A DNA stretch of 23,717 nt from Phellopilus nigrolimitatus (GCA_021029095.1 JAJOHG010000389.1:1-23717); one strand, 5' to 3'; counted from the stretch's first letter, positions 1-10,460 are shown. A program made the numbers and translations. Notes: generated by a model not told the origin, from the letters alone.

Positions 1-1192
1 TATCTGTCCTGACTGGTTGCAGCGCAGGTGCTACTGAGAGTTTTGTCGTCGTGCCCTTTGAACTTGTTAAAATCAAGTCCGTGAGCTTCCCGCTTCGTTC
101 TCGGTGTCTGTGTGACAGACAATCAGACGATTTTCACCCCTCTTTTTCTCAGGTTGCAAGATAAGAACAGTGCATATGCAGGTCCGATGGAAGTTGTGCG
201 AAGTATTATTAAAAGCGAGGGTGTCCTTGGCCTGTATGCTGGTATGGAAGCGACTTTTTGGAGGTAACGTCGACTTCTGTCTTCACCTGACAACTTTTTG
301 GAAGGTTCTGAATGTTGGTCGCTGACTCTGTCGATTCTCATGCCACCCTTTTTGCTCTTCCTCAATGCAAAATAAGGCATCTTTGGTGGAACGGCGGCTA
401 CTTTGGGTAAGCCTCGCGGTTAACTTGCTTCACCTTATCTTACCGTGCCTTATTGTTTTTTCATGCGTGCAGATCAATCTACCAAGTCAAGGCTTTGTTG
501 CCCAAATCTGAGGTGCGCTTAGCCATTGAAGGTTATGCGACAATTCTGGTGGCGTTTTGACTTTTTAAACTTTTATACCCAATCATAAATCCATAGACTC
601 CTCAAGGGACGCTACTCAACAACTTCGTCTCAGGTTCAGTCGGCGGCTTTATTGGAACAGCTTTGAACACTCCGTAAGGAAATTCTTCCCTGCTTCTGCA
701 CGTTTTTGCACCGTTCAGAAGCTCGACTGAATGCACGTACTGATTATATCTGTTGTTGCAGGTTTGATGTAAGTCGATGTCTCCAGGAGTGTTTATAGAA
801 CGTAGTTTATCGTAGACTCTTGTGATTAAACCGTGACCTAACCTCACTTATCTTTGAAGGTGGTCAAATCGCGTATACAGGGCGCAGAGAAGGTCGCTGG
901 AAGTGTACCTAATATAATTGGACATACCCTGCGTGCGTTTCCCGTTTATTTATCATACATTCTTGCCGCGGCCTCTCTATTTCAAGAGAGAAGTGCGCGG
1001 CGGCTATGAGACAAGTGTATCTAATGCAATGTATGTCTTAGGCTGGCGACAATTCTCCGCGAAGAGGGGCCTGTTGCATTGTACAAGGGATTTGTACCCA
1101 AAGTGCTCCGTCTGGCGCCCGGTGGAGGTGTCCTGCTTCTTGTTGTAGAGTTCACGTTGACCGTCTTCCGTAAAGGTACGCGGTGGTGCTGA
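1..1192 (+). CDS. Mitochondrial carrier, 2-oxodicarboxylate (ODC) type; 5'-truncated, one apparent frameshift
   Basis: Inner-membrane solute carrier, probably exchanging 2-oxoadipate/2-oxoglutarate (family-level assignment). The gene enters from the left edge. Proposed exons are 1-76, 153-263, 377-406, 473-512, 597-673, 762-768, 860-932 and 1042-1192. The reading shows PFELVKIKLQD and later TPFDVVKSRIQ, both carrier signatures of the P-x-[DE]-x-x-K type. It also has the ODC-like blocks GYFGSIYQVKALLPK, YNWTYPALATILREEGP and GFVPKVLRLAPGGG, and ends TRWC-stop. At 911-912 the codon before YNW has only two bases, so the frame breaks by one missing base while splice sites and codons after it stay clean. 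Exon 762-768 is only 7 nt (end of Pro, then Phe-Asp) and restores the P-F-D-V-V-K motif exactly. The carrier family is secure; ODC is the best subfamily from memory of yeast ODC1/2. Confidence 0.85.
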
Positions 1193-4100
1193 CGATTTGG
1201 TTGTCTTGGTTCTTACATTCGCTTCGTCTAGCTCTCGGACCTCCGTACATATAGATGTTCTTCTTAGACTAACGATAAAGGCAAATACGCCCGCTTGCGC
1301 ACCTGGATGGAATACACACGCTGTTGTACTCAATACGCACATGTGTTCATGTGGAGCGCAGGCTGCATGGAAGCTGTTGTAAGTGATAATGTCGAAGCTG
1401 GCTCGATGGACCCGGAAACGTCTATCCCGGATTAAACGTGCATGTTTACAAATGCAGATTAGAAGTTGAATTTAGAGACGCTGTCCGCGGTGTTTGCCTT
1501 CAACGCGTATGGTCTTAGGCTCTGGCCGTCAATATTAAGGCCCACTTGCGGTGGTTGCTGATGTAGTTATCCTATGAAATCTAGTGCGGGAAGTCGAACG
1601 TTCTAGCACCTTTGCATCTGACCTGGATATACATGAGTGCGCTGATTGGGAGGTTTACAAACTCTGGGATCACAGCGAGGCAGTAGATCACTCAACTAGC
1701 CAAGGGCCCCTATCTGTTGAAAACAAAGACTACTTCTAGGTATTCTGCGCACGACAGCTCCTATTACATGTATTGGCGTTGTACCTACTAACTTAGGTCA
1801 GCCCAGCTAACTTTTGTTCGAACGATTTCAAATTTGCCCGGGCACCTTATAACTCCTGACTTGGGGTCACTACTTAGACCAGTATCGATTAATGTGTATG
1901 CATTTGAAATTGAAGTCTGTTCATATGCAGTTCATGGGCATGTGGACTAGAAGAACCGGACAGCCCCAATTATTTCCTCATATTAATGCAGCGAGAAACA
2001 TATAGTATTGTGAGCAGTAATGTGCTAGAGTGTGTAAGGAGTCATCGAGGCCGTCGTCCGAGTCGAAGTTCTGCAGTGGAAGCAGTATTGCCATCACGTG
2101 ACTTCGTCGCGTCTGCGCGTACTGTGCAGTAAAGACGTTACTTGGCTACTTTTTTTTTCCCCTGCAGGTGCGTCATGTCGATTGCTCTTCGAAATGAAAT
2201 GGATTTTCTTATGTGCGCGTGGATCTATGTTAGAAGTCTCGTAGTGGAGGAATCAGAGTGGGGGATACGTACCAAGTTAACAAAGGAGTCCTGCGGGCTG
2301 CGGCCTGCCTACAATTGATTTGCTGCCTTTATTGGAACTCGTTGAACTTGTGTTTCATTTTATAACGGATAGGTGGTCGGCTGCAAAAAATTAACAAGAG
2401 CTCGACATAAGTACTTCTGCTTCAGTATAGAAGGGTCCTTCGGAGTGAAGTCTGATGACAACATTTTTTCGCTTTGCATCTACCGAATTTCTCATACTGG
2501 CCGATCACATCATATTATTTGGTACGGGGAAACTTGCTGTAAAATGAAAGCTGAAGCTCTCGACTCGTTATAACTTGTGAAGCTGCAAATTTGAGGGTGC
2601 CGCGACAATCAAGAGCGGGAGTTTTACAATGTATTTTCATTATTTGGTGGGGATTACGAGCTTGCATGAACAGCTGGAGGTGAGTCGGTGTTTCCTTTTG
2701 GAAGGATGTTGATGTGAGGGAAGGGAGTAGGAAACATCGCTTCTGTAGACTCTGGAGGACACATGCAAGGGTCTTTACGGCGAGCTGGAGGATCATCTTG
2801 AAACAATAATTTCTCGTGTAAGCACAGCTGAGCGTGTTTGAATTTTCAAGGAGTGTGTTGGATAAAGATTAACACAGAGTGGCAGCTTGTATGCGCTATT
2901 GTACCTGCATGTCATGGTTGCCACAGAGCAGTGAATGGTGAAGACAAACTTCTGTTGATATGTTTTTTCTTTAATGAGAGTAATTTTTGTTTGTAAAAAT
3001 TAGATGTATTTTAACCATATTTGAAAGTTTATCGTCTATTTTCAAAGGTTGTAAGCTATTCATTTCCTTGTTAGAACTTGTAAAAAGCACTCAAGACCGT
3101 TTCGGCCTCAAATCATGGCGATTTTATATTTAGTTCTCGTATGATGTTTTTGCCTTCCCTTCTCTTCCGCCTAAGGTTGGTACGTTCATGTGCTTTCGCA
3201 CGGCTCAAGATCTTTTCTCTAGCATTCTGGTAATTGTAAATGTGTTACTTTGAATTTGCTGAAATTACTAATCAGCCGCAGCAGGTAACAACCAGCAGCC
3301 ACTTTGCCGTACGCACGATCATCAACCAACCATCATGACGAAGAACCGTCAAGAGGTTGACTGTCGCTGAGAAGGCTAGCAGCAGAAAAACTGTGCAGAA
3401 AAAACTTCTCATCAGCTAGATATAGGAAAGTAGCCGAGGCTTGATGTAATCAGGCATCCCTTGACGCCCGGTGCTGGCTCGTCCTGAAGATAGAACTGGC
3501 CGGAAGAAGCACACAAAAGTGAGATGCTGTCTTTTTCTTTGTGTATCTTCTTTTTTTTATGATTCGGGGTGATCATCAGTGTAGTGTAGTTTCGTCCCCT
3601 CAACTTCGCCAGAATGCACCTTTAGTAAGTCCACATCATGAATATACGCCAGTCGCACAACGTGCTACTCATTCAGGACTGAGCCGGGCATCCCAGATAT
3701 CGAGCTATCTCCTCATGTCCGTTGATGCTCACATAGGAGCTATGATGCCAGTGGACCTCTCAACTGGAATTTCGGACAAATCCCCGCGCACGTTTTCCTC
3801 CTTTTTCTATTTTCTGATCCTCATAAATCGTCGTCACGGCCTATACACGATTTCGGTATGAGAATCTCCCATCAATACGTGCCTGCGTGCTCCTCGTGAT
3901 ATTTTATAAAAGGAGAAACCGGAACGGGTCGTTGTACATGTGGCTGGCACGGCAGTCGCGTAGATACCGCAGATCACGGTTGAATAAATACGGTAAAGAA
4001 GCTTTCTATATTCGGATGCAGCACAATTATCAAACTGTATTTCGGTCTGCAGTTAGCTCCCGTTTCCAGGCACAGCTTGTCGCACAAGCTCCTCATCCTT

Positions 4101-4863
4101 TTGGGGTATCCCTGATGTCTTATTTCTGGTTCGGGTACCCTTTTTGAGCTTGAGGCCTTGAGCATGTCACGATTTACTTAGGAAGACGATCTGCAGACAC
4201 GCGTCGAACGGCATGCGAATTGGTACGATGTAACTACACAAGTAAAGGGAAATTGGGCGCCCCGAACTCATGCGATCCTTTTGCTCATTGAGTACATCAT
4301 CCATCGTTTTGTAGGGCAAGGCGAAATTACTCATTTATCTTACCCTCCTCATCCAGAAGAGCCATTTTCCGATTGCCCACACGCGGCCGTTTCCTCTCAG
4401 CACCTTGTGTTCGTAAACCGCATCTTTGTCACGAAATCATCAGCTTCAGTTACGAGTTAAAGTTCATGGAAGCGCCCGTGCCGGACGGGAGCACACCGGC
4501 GCAATTCACGGCTGGAGACGGATTGGCTGGATCAGCTCGGGGTGGCGGAGAATCCACGCGTGCACAACAAGGCACCGCGTTTGGGCAAATCATGATGAGG
4601 TGCCGGCGCATGCATATAAGAAATCGCCTTCATGGTACACGCCCCTCCATCTTTTTCCTCCTGACCCGTTCGCTTTGTTCCCCCCCGCCCATTCGCCTTC
4701 GCCCTCCCCTCCTTCGCGGCCTGGTGTCGTTTTTCTACGCTCCCTTCAAAGCTCACACAGCACCACTTTCATTTGACGTCGGACGCCGATCGACTTCTCT
4801 TTCTTTTCTAAAAGACCGCGAGATAAAATAAAATAAATTCAGCCCAATTACTTTAACCACACA
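1193..4863. other. Gene-free spacer, about 3.7 kb
   Basis: No open frame here shows family motifs, consistent codon bias or a convincing intron chain. The ORFs present are short, AT-rich and unconserved in appearance. No tRNA, long terminal repeat or transposase signature was recognised. The last 250 bases hold the promoter and leader of the downstream secreted-protein gene, including a pyrimidine-rich block at about 4640-4745. Confidence 0.5.
4613..4620 (+). promoter_or_regulatory. Possible TATA element of the secreted-protein gene
   Basis: CATATAAG lies about 245 bases before the start codon at 4864 and is followed by a long C/T-rich tract, an arrangement common in fungal core promoters. 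The distance implies a long leader, so this is tentative. Confidence 0.3.
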
Positions 4864-6169
4864 ATGTTCTCGAAGACGCTCCTCTCGACGCTCAGCCTCC
4901 TTGTGTTCATCTCATCCACTCTCGGCGCGCCCGCCGCGTCCTGCCAGGCCGTCTCATCCATCACCGAGGTTTCCGGCGCCAGCTCCTCTCCCGCTGCTGT
5001 GCCGAGCTCCTCGGCATCCGCCGCCGGTGCCGGCTTCTCGTCGTCTGCGGTGGTCACCACCTCCTCGATTGCCGTCGGCACCTCCGCACCTGGTGCTGGA
5101 AAGGAAGCCCAATCCTCCGGCGCAACAGCGAGCGTGGCCGCAACCTCGGAGTCTGCTACGGCGAGTGTGGCTGCGTCCTCTTCCGCTGAAACGCGTGCGG
5201 CGGCGCCCTCTTCTGCTGCAACGGGTGCAGCGGCGTCCTCTTCTACTGCAACGGGTGCAGCGGCGCCTTCTTCTGCTGCAACGAGCGCGGCGGCGTCCTC
5301 TTCTGTTGCGACGGGCGCGGCGGCGTCCTCTTCTGTTGCGAAGGGAGCGGCAAGCTCAGCTGCTGGTGCTGCGTCGAGCACGGCGGTGAGCCACGCAACA
5401 ACCACCGAGACGAACGCTGCTGCGGCAACGTCGGTAGCAGCCACAGGCACGACCAACGACGCGCAGTCCGCAACGAGTACGTGCAGACCAGTCTCAATTT
5501 AAAGGCAACCAGAAAACTGACCGCGAGCACTTGTTTTCAGCTCTCGACCCCGCTGTGATCGCCACCGGCTTTGCGCTGGACGGCCAGCAGACGCCCGCCG
5601 CGGGCCAGGTCGCGTCGCTGACGTCGACGAACAACTACATCAACTTCTGCCTGACGGCGAACAAGCCAATCACGAACGGGCAGCAGATCACGACGGGCTC
5701 GTGCAACCCCGCGCCGATGGGCGTGATCGCGGGGACGGCGAACATGCCGTCGTCCAAGTTCACGAACCCGGCGAACTTCGCGACGCTGCAGGCGAACACG
5801 TCGTTCACGATCACGATGGCGATCAGCAACCTGCAGGCGGGCAACTTCGTCAACGCCGAGGCGAACTACTACTCCGCGCCGCAGCAGGTGGACGCCGCGG
5901 GAAATATCATCGGGCACTCGCACGTCGTGATCGAGGCGCTCGACAGCCTGAACTCGACGGCGGTGACGGACCCGACGAAGTTTGCGTTCTTCAAGGGCAT
6001 CAACGGCGCGGCGGTGAACGGCGCGATCTCTGCGGACGTGACGGACGGCCTGCCCGCGGGCTTCTACCGCATGGCGTCGATCAACGCGGCGGCGAACCAC
6101 CAGCCTGTGCTCGTCGCGGTCGCGCAGCACGGCTCGCTGGACGACATGGTCTACTTTACGGTGGCTTGA
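4864..6169 (+). CDS. Secreted Ser/Ala-repeat protein with conserved-looking C-terminal domain
   Basis: Two exons, 4864-5476 and 5541-6169 (intron GTACGT...TTTTCAG), give 413 residues. The N-terminus (MFSKTLLSTLSLLVFISSTLG) is a clear signal peptide, probably cut near residue 21. Residues about 22-204 are almost only Ala, Ser, Thr, Gly and Val, including six 10-residue repeats (about 106-165); this is likely an O-glycosylated stalk. Residues about 206-413 form a denser globular domain with motifs FALDGQQTPAAGQ, GSCNPAPMGVI, IIGHSHVVIE and QHGSLDDMVYF. I believe this domain recurs in other basidiomycete secreted proteins but cannot name a function. No C-terminal GPI signal is visible; the protein ends FTVA. 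A cell-wall or extracellular role is inferred. The context at ATG (CACACAATG) is good and no competing upstream start was noted. Confidence 0.85.
5179..5358 (+). repeat. 30-bp coding minisatellite, six copies
   Basis: Six imperfect head-to-tail 30-bp units encode variants of SSAATGAAAS within the Ser/Ala stalk. Units differ by point changes, not by length, so the frame is kept whatever the copy number. Confidence 0.85.
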
Positions 6170-6677
6170 ACGAATTTGAACGTGCAATGGTTAATTTATT
6201 TGTGGCTTCCAACCAGTTTTTTTTATCGGGCTTTTTTTTCTCTCTTTAAATCACCTGTACACGTGTCGCTGCATTGATTGCTCTCCATTTTTTTTCCCCT
6301 CTGGTCTTTCTTTCTTTCTGGATTTGTACTTGGTTGTCGGGTCTAAAATGTTCGTGGTTTGTGACATGCCTCGATGGCAGGTCAGGCGGTGGGGGCACCG
6401 ATTTCTTTCTTTCTCGGTTTTTGATAGAACCGTGTCTTGAAGACGAATGCGAAAATACATGGGATTTGAGGTAACAAGCTGCCGTTGCCATGTGTGACCA
6501 CGAAAAAAAGAAAAGAAAAGAAAAGAAAAGAAAAGAAAAGAAAAAGCAACGGCACGCGCGTGCTCGGAATCAAGAACGAAGCAGCTGCTGCCTTGCTCGT
6601 CCTCAACGATCAGATTCAGAACAGCGCAGGCCACTATCTAGAATCTGGAAATTGGGAACCGGGACTCTGCTAATTAG
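6170..6677. other. Spacer between the secreted-protein and Kelch genes
   Basis: This stretch holds the 3' end of the secreted-protein transcript (T-rich from 6200), a pentanucleotide microsatellite at 6503-6546, and presumably the Kelch promoter and leader. No further gene was seen. Confidence 0.6.
6503..6546 (+). repeat. (AAAAG)n microsatellite
   Basis: An uninterrupted purine tract of AAAAG units (about seven copies plus flanking A runs) lies about 130-175 bases before the Kelch start codon, so length variation could fall in that gene's promoter or leader. Confidence 0.95.
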
Positions 6678-8979
6678 ATGCACGCGGTCGAAAAGCAGCG
6701 GCCGGCCCAGCTGCACGCTGCCCGCTCGACCCGAGAACGCTCGACGACCGTCACTTCGTCCTCGACCCGCACATCGTCCTCCAGCTCTTCCACAGTCCAT
6801 CCCGAGGTAAGTATGCATTGCAAACCCGTCCATCAGATCCTCGCTTACTTATCTTCCCTTCCCTTCCTATTTCCTTTCCTTTTTTATTCAATTTCTTTTC
6901 TTTTTCCTCGGCTCGCTTGACACAGTCTCGCTCGTCGCACCGCCCCCACGCTGCCCGCTCCCACCAGAACCTGCGCGCCAATCCCCTTCCGAACCCGTCC
7001 ATGGCAAACCCGCCGGGCACGAGCTCCGTCGCCGCCAGCCGCTCGCGCTCCGGCTCCGTCGCCGCCCGCTTCCTCAGCGTCAACACCCAGGCTGCCGCCG
7101 CCGCGCCCCCCGTCCCCGTGCCCCCCGTCCCGCACATGACCATGTCCTCCGTCCCCCCATCCGCGTCCACGCTCGCCCCCGGCCCGCTAGATGCCACAGA
7201 TGCAGCCGTCGTCCCGACCAGCGCATTGTCCTCGGCCTATCCGCCTGCGACCTCCGCCGTGACCGGCATCACGAACGGCAGCTCCCCGACCGCCTCCTCG
7301 ACCGCCTCGCCCTTAGGCACGAACTTCCCTAGCCCGTCCCTCAGCGGAGGAGGCGCCCAGCAGCGCGAGCGCGCACTCACGCACAAGAGCTCGAGCCGGA
7401 CCGTCGGCGGCGGGGCCGGCTCGGTGAACGGGAGCACGAACGGGGGCAGCACCGCCGGCCGCAAGTCGTCCTCCGCGTCGACCGCGCGCCAGCCGGGGAG
7501 CTCGAAGGACCCCTCGCGCACGCGCGAGAAGCGCGGCGACGGGCGGGCGGCTGGCCGCGCGCGGAGCACGCACGGCGCTGCGCACGAGGCGGGCGCGGAC
7601 GACGGCGACGACGACGAGCGCGAGGGCTCCCGCCGCACGCTGCACATGTACCTGCACGACGCGGAGCCCGCGCCGCCGACGCTCATGTACTGGAGCCGCG
7701 CGCCGGTGTGGGGCGCGCTGCCGACGCACAAGATGCGCAGCCACAGCGCGACGGTCGTGGACAACACGACGATCTGGCTTTTTGGCGGGTGCGACGACAA
7801 GGAGTTCTGGAGGGACGTGCTGTGTCTGGACGTCGGTGCGCGCGGTTCTCTGCGTCTTTTTCTTCTCGGATGTGTCTCATTTTCTCTTGTAGAGACGATG
7901 GAGTGCACGCGGCCAGAGACGATCGGGGACATTCCTCCGCCGTGCCGCGCACACACCGCGACGCTCGTCGAGCGGCGCCTCTTCGTCTTCGGCGGCGGGC
8001 AGGGCAACATGTACTACAACACGCTCTACATCCTCGACACCGTCTCGCGGCGCTGGACGCACATCTCCTTCTCCGACGCCGCGACCTCCACCTCCAACAC
8101 CTCCCACACGCACACGCTCTCGGGGTCGGCGTCCGACGCCGCGCGACCCGCGCCTGCGATCGCCGCGGTCGCCTCCGCCGGCGCGCCCGAGCCACCCGAC
8201 GCGGAGGAGGACGCGCTCCCGCGCCCGCGGCGCGCGCACACGACGGTGCTGTACAAGGGCCGGCTGGTCGTGTTCGGCGGGGGGAACGGCGCGATGGCGC
8301 TGAACGACGTGTGGGTGCTCGACACGGGCGTGCCGCCGGAGCGCATGCGCTGGGCGCGGCAGCGCACGACGGGCGAGCGCCCGAGCCCGCGCGGGTACCA
8401 CACCGCGAACCTCGTCGGGAGCGTGATGCTCGTCGTCGGCGGGAGCGACGGCCGGCAGACGTTCGCGGACATATTTTGCCTGAACCTCGGCGAGTGGCCT
8501 TTCTCTTCTCTCTCTCCCCCGTCGCCGCCCGCGGGCCTTCTGACGCGCAGCAGACACCTGGCATTGGAGCGCCGTGCACACGGACCGCACGCACCGCCGC
8601 CTCGCGCACACGGCGACGCAGATCGGCTCGTACCTCTTCATCATGGGCGGGCACGACGGCTCGCAGTACACGAACGACCTGCTGCTCTTCAACCTCGGTG
8701 CGTCTGCGTTCCGTCCTTCCGCAACACTGGCTTAATTACTTGCTGACGCGTTCCTCTCTCCGCCCCGTCCCTGCAGTCTCCCTCCAATACGAGCCGCGCC
8801 CGACGCGCGGCGGGCCGCCGTCGGCGCGGGGGTACCACGCCGCGGCGCTCGCGGACGGGCGGCTGTGGGTGTTCGGCGGGTACGACGGGCGTTCGGCGCA
8901 CGACGACGTGCACATGCTGGACCTCGCGAGCTCCGCATACCTCTCGCAGGTGACGGGCTTCTACGTCAACGTCGAATGA
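6678..8979 (+). CDS. Kelch-repeat beta-propeller protein
   Basis: Five exons, 6678-6806, 6926-7835, 7893-8489, 8554-8697 and 8777-8979, close to 660 residues. Residues 1 to about 290 are low-complexity (Ser, Ala, Pro, Thr and basic runs) and probably disordered. From about 298 to the end are six Kelch blades, each with a [R/Y]xH[ST]A-like start, a double glycine (LFGG, VFGGG, VVGGSDG, IMGGHDG, VFGGYDG) and a closing D-x-W/L strand. Blade ends coincide with phase-1 introns (after LDV, LNL, FNL), suggesting repeat-wise exon history. Intron 7836-7892 is 57 nt, in frame and stop-free. Intron 8490-8553 fits only as GC-AG, with a tandem CAGCAG acceptor. Kelch propellers are protein-binding scaffolds, in fungi often linked to polarity or signalling; no catalytic domain is seen. 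The exact orthologue is unknown to me. Confidence 0.9.
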
Positions 8980-9407
8980 ACGCGCGCACACACAGGGCGC
9001 GCCGGTAGATATACGGGTTCTCACACCGGAAGTATTGTATGTACAGCCGCTTTTTCCTCCTTGTCCAGCTTCTTCTCCCCTGTTTGTTCGCATGTTGAAA
9101 TGTTCGGCATCATTATCCTTTTCTTTATTCTTTTCCCCCCTTCTCGTTCTGCCCTTTTTTTGCATTCCTACCTCGAACGGGCTTTCAGGAGTTTAATGCT
9201 GGCTTTTTTTCTTCGGTTGTGTATGCGAATAAATAGAGGATGATGACGCATGACAATGATGATATGGATTACTGCGAACCACGACATAATTACAGGAAAG
9301 ATGATGCTACAGTTGTGGGGTGTTGGAAGGCGGTTTTGCCAGGCCTACTTTACATGCTGTTGTGTTTGATTTATTTGGAAGGGCGAGTCCTCGGCGGAGA
9401 TGGATGG
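8980..9407. other. Convergent 3' spacer between the Kelch and LEA-like genes
   Basis: T-rich non-coding sequence separates the two tail-to-tail genes. AATAAA at 9228-9233 (+) and its complement at 9370-9375 (AATAAA on -) are candidate polyadenylation signals for the Kelch and LEA-like transcripts respectively. Confidence 0.55.
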
Positions 9408-10301
9408 TCAATCTGAGCGAGCGTTGACGGCGATCTGCGCTTGGGCAGCGAGCGAGTCGTGAGGAGGACGGTGTCCGACCCTGCAGGCAACGCCTCAGCG
9501 AGAAGATACATACCGCAGAGGAAACGAACTGCTCACCTCCTCTGCTCCTCGCTCATCAGCCGGCTCGCGTCGTCCTGCGTGACCTGGCTGATGTCGACGC
9601 CCCCCGGGCCGCCGTTGATGCGGTTTCCCGTCGCGTTGCGGTCGGCCGCGGACTGCGCCTGCGCGGCGAGCGAGCCGGGCGGCGGGCGGTGCCCAAGCCT
9701 TCCACGCGCGTGAGTACGGTGAAAAGAAAAAAAAAGGGAAGCGGCCCAAGCATGCTTGCCACGCACCGCTTGTGCTCCTCGCTCTGCAGGCGCGCGGCCG
9801 ACTCCTTCGAGACGCCGTCAAGGTCGACCGTCGGGGCCGCGCCAACGGGGTCCCCGCGCACCGATGCGATGCGCGCGGCGTCCACGCGTGCGGCTTCCTT
9901 CAAAACGCCTGTGCGCGCCGTGCCGCCCTCGGCCTCTACGGCCTCCCGCGCCGCGGCGGCCTGCGCGTGCGCAGCGAGTGAGCCGGGCGGCGGGCGGTAT
10001 CCGAGAGCCTTGTGCTCCTCCGACGCGATGACGCGCGCGTCGGTGCGCGAGAGGCGCGTGAGGTCCACGGCGGGGGTGTCGAGAGGCGCGGGGCCGGGTT
10101 CGGCCGCGGAGGCGACGCGGGCGGCGTCCTGCGCGGCGGCGCGGGCGGCGTCTTCTGGCACGGATGGGTCCTCGGTGCGGGAGGCGCTGTGCGATTTAGT
10201 TAAATGTGAGTTTACGCGCGGATGCGTAGCGGGATGATGGACGCTTACTTTGCGTGCCGGGCGGCGTCGGAGGCTGCGGCGAAGGAGAGGTTGTCCATCA
10301 T
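9408..10301 (-). CDS. LEA-like protein with three SMP (seed maturation protein) repeats
   Basis: Minus-strand exons 10301-10249, 10186-9767, 9698-9537 and 9480-9408 join to 235 residues with every splice frame closing. The start is a double ATG (10301 and 10298). Three SMP-like repeats lie at about residues 64-97, 144-182 and 198-235. Each carries a D/E-x-A-x-R-[IL]-x-SEE-[HQ]-[KR] helix followed by G-[HY]-RPP-x-x-SLAA-x-AQ. The SMP family (plant LEA D-34 type) consists of disordered, hydrophilic proteins linked to desiccation and stress tolerance; small SMP proteins also occur in fungi. The segment between repeats is Ala/Asp/Val-rich without Cys or Trp. A TATA element sits about 40 bases upstream, as expected for an inducible gene. 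Desiccation or spore protection is inferred from the family only. Confidence 0.85.
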
Positions 10302-10339
10302 CGCGGTCGAAGTTGGGCCGTCCAGACTGAGCGAACCCT

Positions 10340-10347
10340 CTTATATA
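10340..10347 (-). promoter_or_regulatory. TATA box of the LEA-like gene
   Basis: On the minus strand TATATAAG lies 39-46 bases before the first ATG, at a normal core-promoter distance. It directly abuts a 12-bp palindrome (10347-10358). Confidence 0.65.
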
Positions 10348-10358
10348 GGTACGTACCT
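10347..10358. promoter_or_regulatory. 12-bp perfect palindrome beside the TATA box
   Basis: AGGTACGTACCT is its own reverse complement and shares its first base with the TATA element of the LEA-like gene. A dimeric regulator site is possible; no known factor is assigned. Confidence 0.4.
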
Positions 10359-10446
10359 CAGCGTACAGTGTACATGTAAGCTGGCGTCATTAGTATTCGG
10401 TGACGAACTTCGTTCTCCACAGCGTCGACGCGGCCCCGCCACAATT

Positions 10447-10460
10447 TGCCGAGTTTGGCA
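10447..10460. promoter_or_regulatory. Near-palindromic motif TGCCGAGTTTGGCA (copy 1)
   Basis: This sits about 146 bases upstream of the LEA-like start codon. The same motif with one base changed occurs at 12620-12633 in the Dus4/membrane-protein promoter. Half-sites TGCCGA and T[TC]GGCA face each other across GT. Confidence 0.4.

Noticed and set aside
918..1148. Plus-strand ORF of 76 codons starting at an ATG
   Set aside because: It crosses the carrier intron 933-1041 in the wrong frame; the carrier reading explains both flanking exons.
3541..3861. 106-codon ORF in the left spacer
   Set aside because: No motif, mixed composition, AT-rich surroundings and no supporting splice structure.
4373..4831. 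152-codon ORF upstream of the secreted-protein gene
   Set aside because: It covers the promoter with its C/T-rich tract and TATA-like element; low-quality composition and no motif.
4848..5456. 202-codon ORF antisense to the secreted-protein stalk, Ala/Val/Glu-rich
   Set aside because: It mirrors the GCN/TCN repeat codons of the real gene; it has no motif, and the plus strand has signal peptide, splice sites and a second exon in frame.
5537..6187. 216-codon antisense ORF made mostly of Arg, Val and His
   Set aside because: Composition is typical of the shadow of a GC-rich coding exon; the plus-strand product has ordered motifs.
7683..8654. 323-codon minus-strand Arg/Ala/Ser-rich ORF over the Kelch gene
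   Set aside because: It is a shadow of GC-rich Kelch exons; no family motif and composition extreme.
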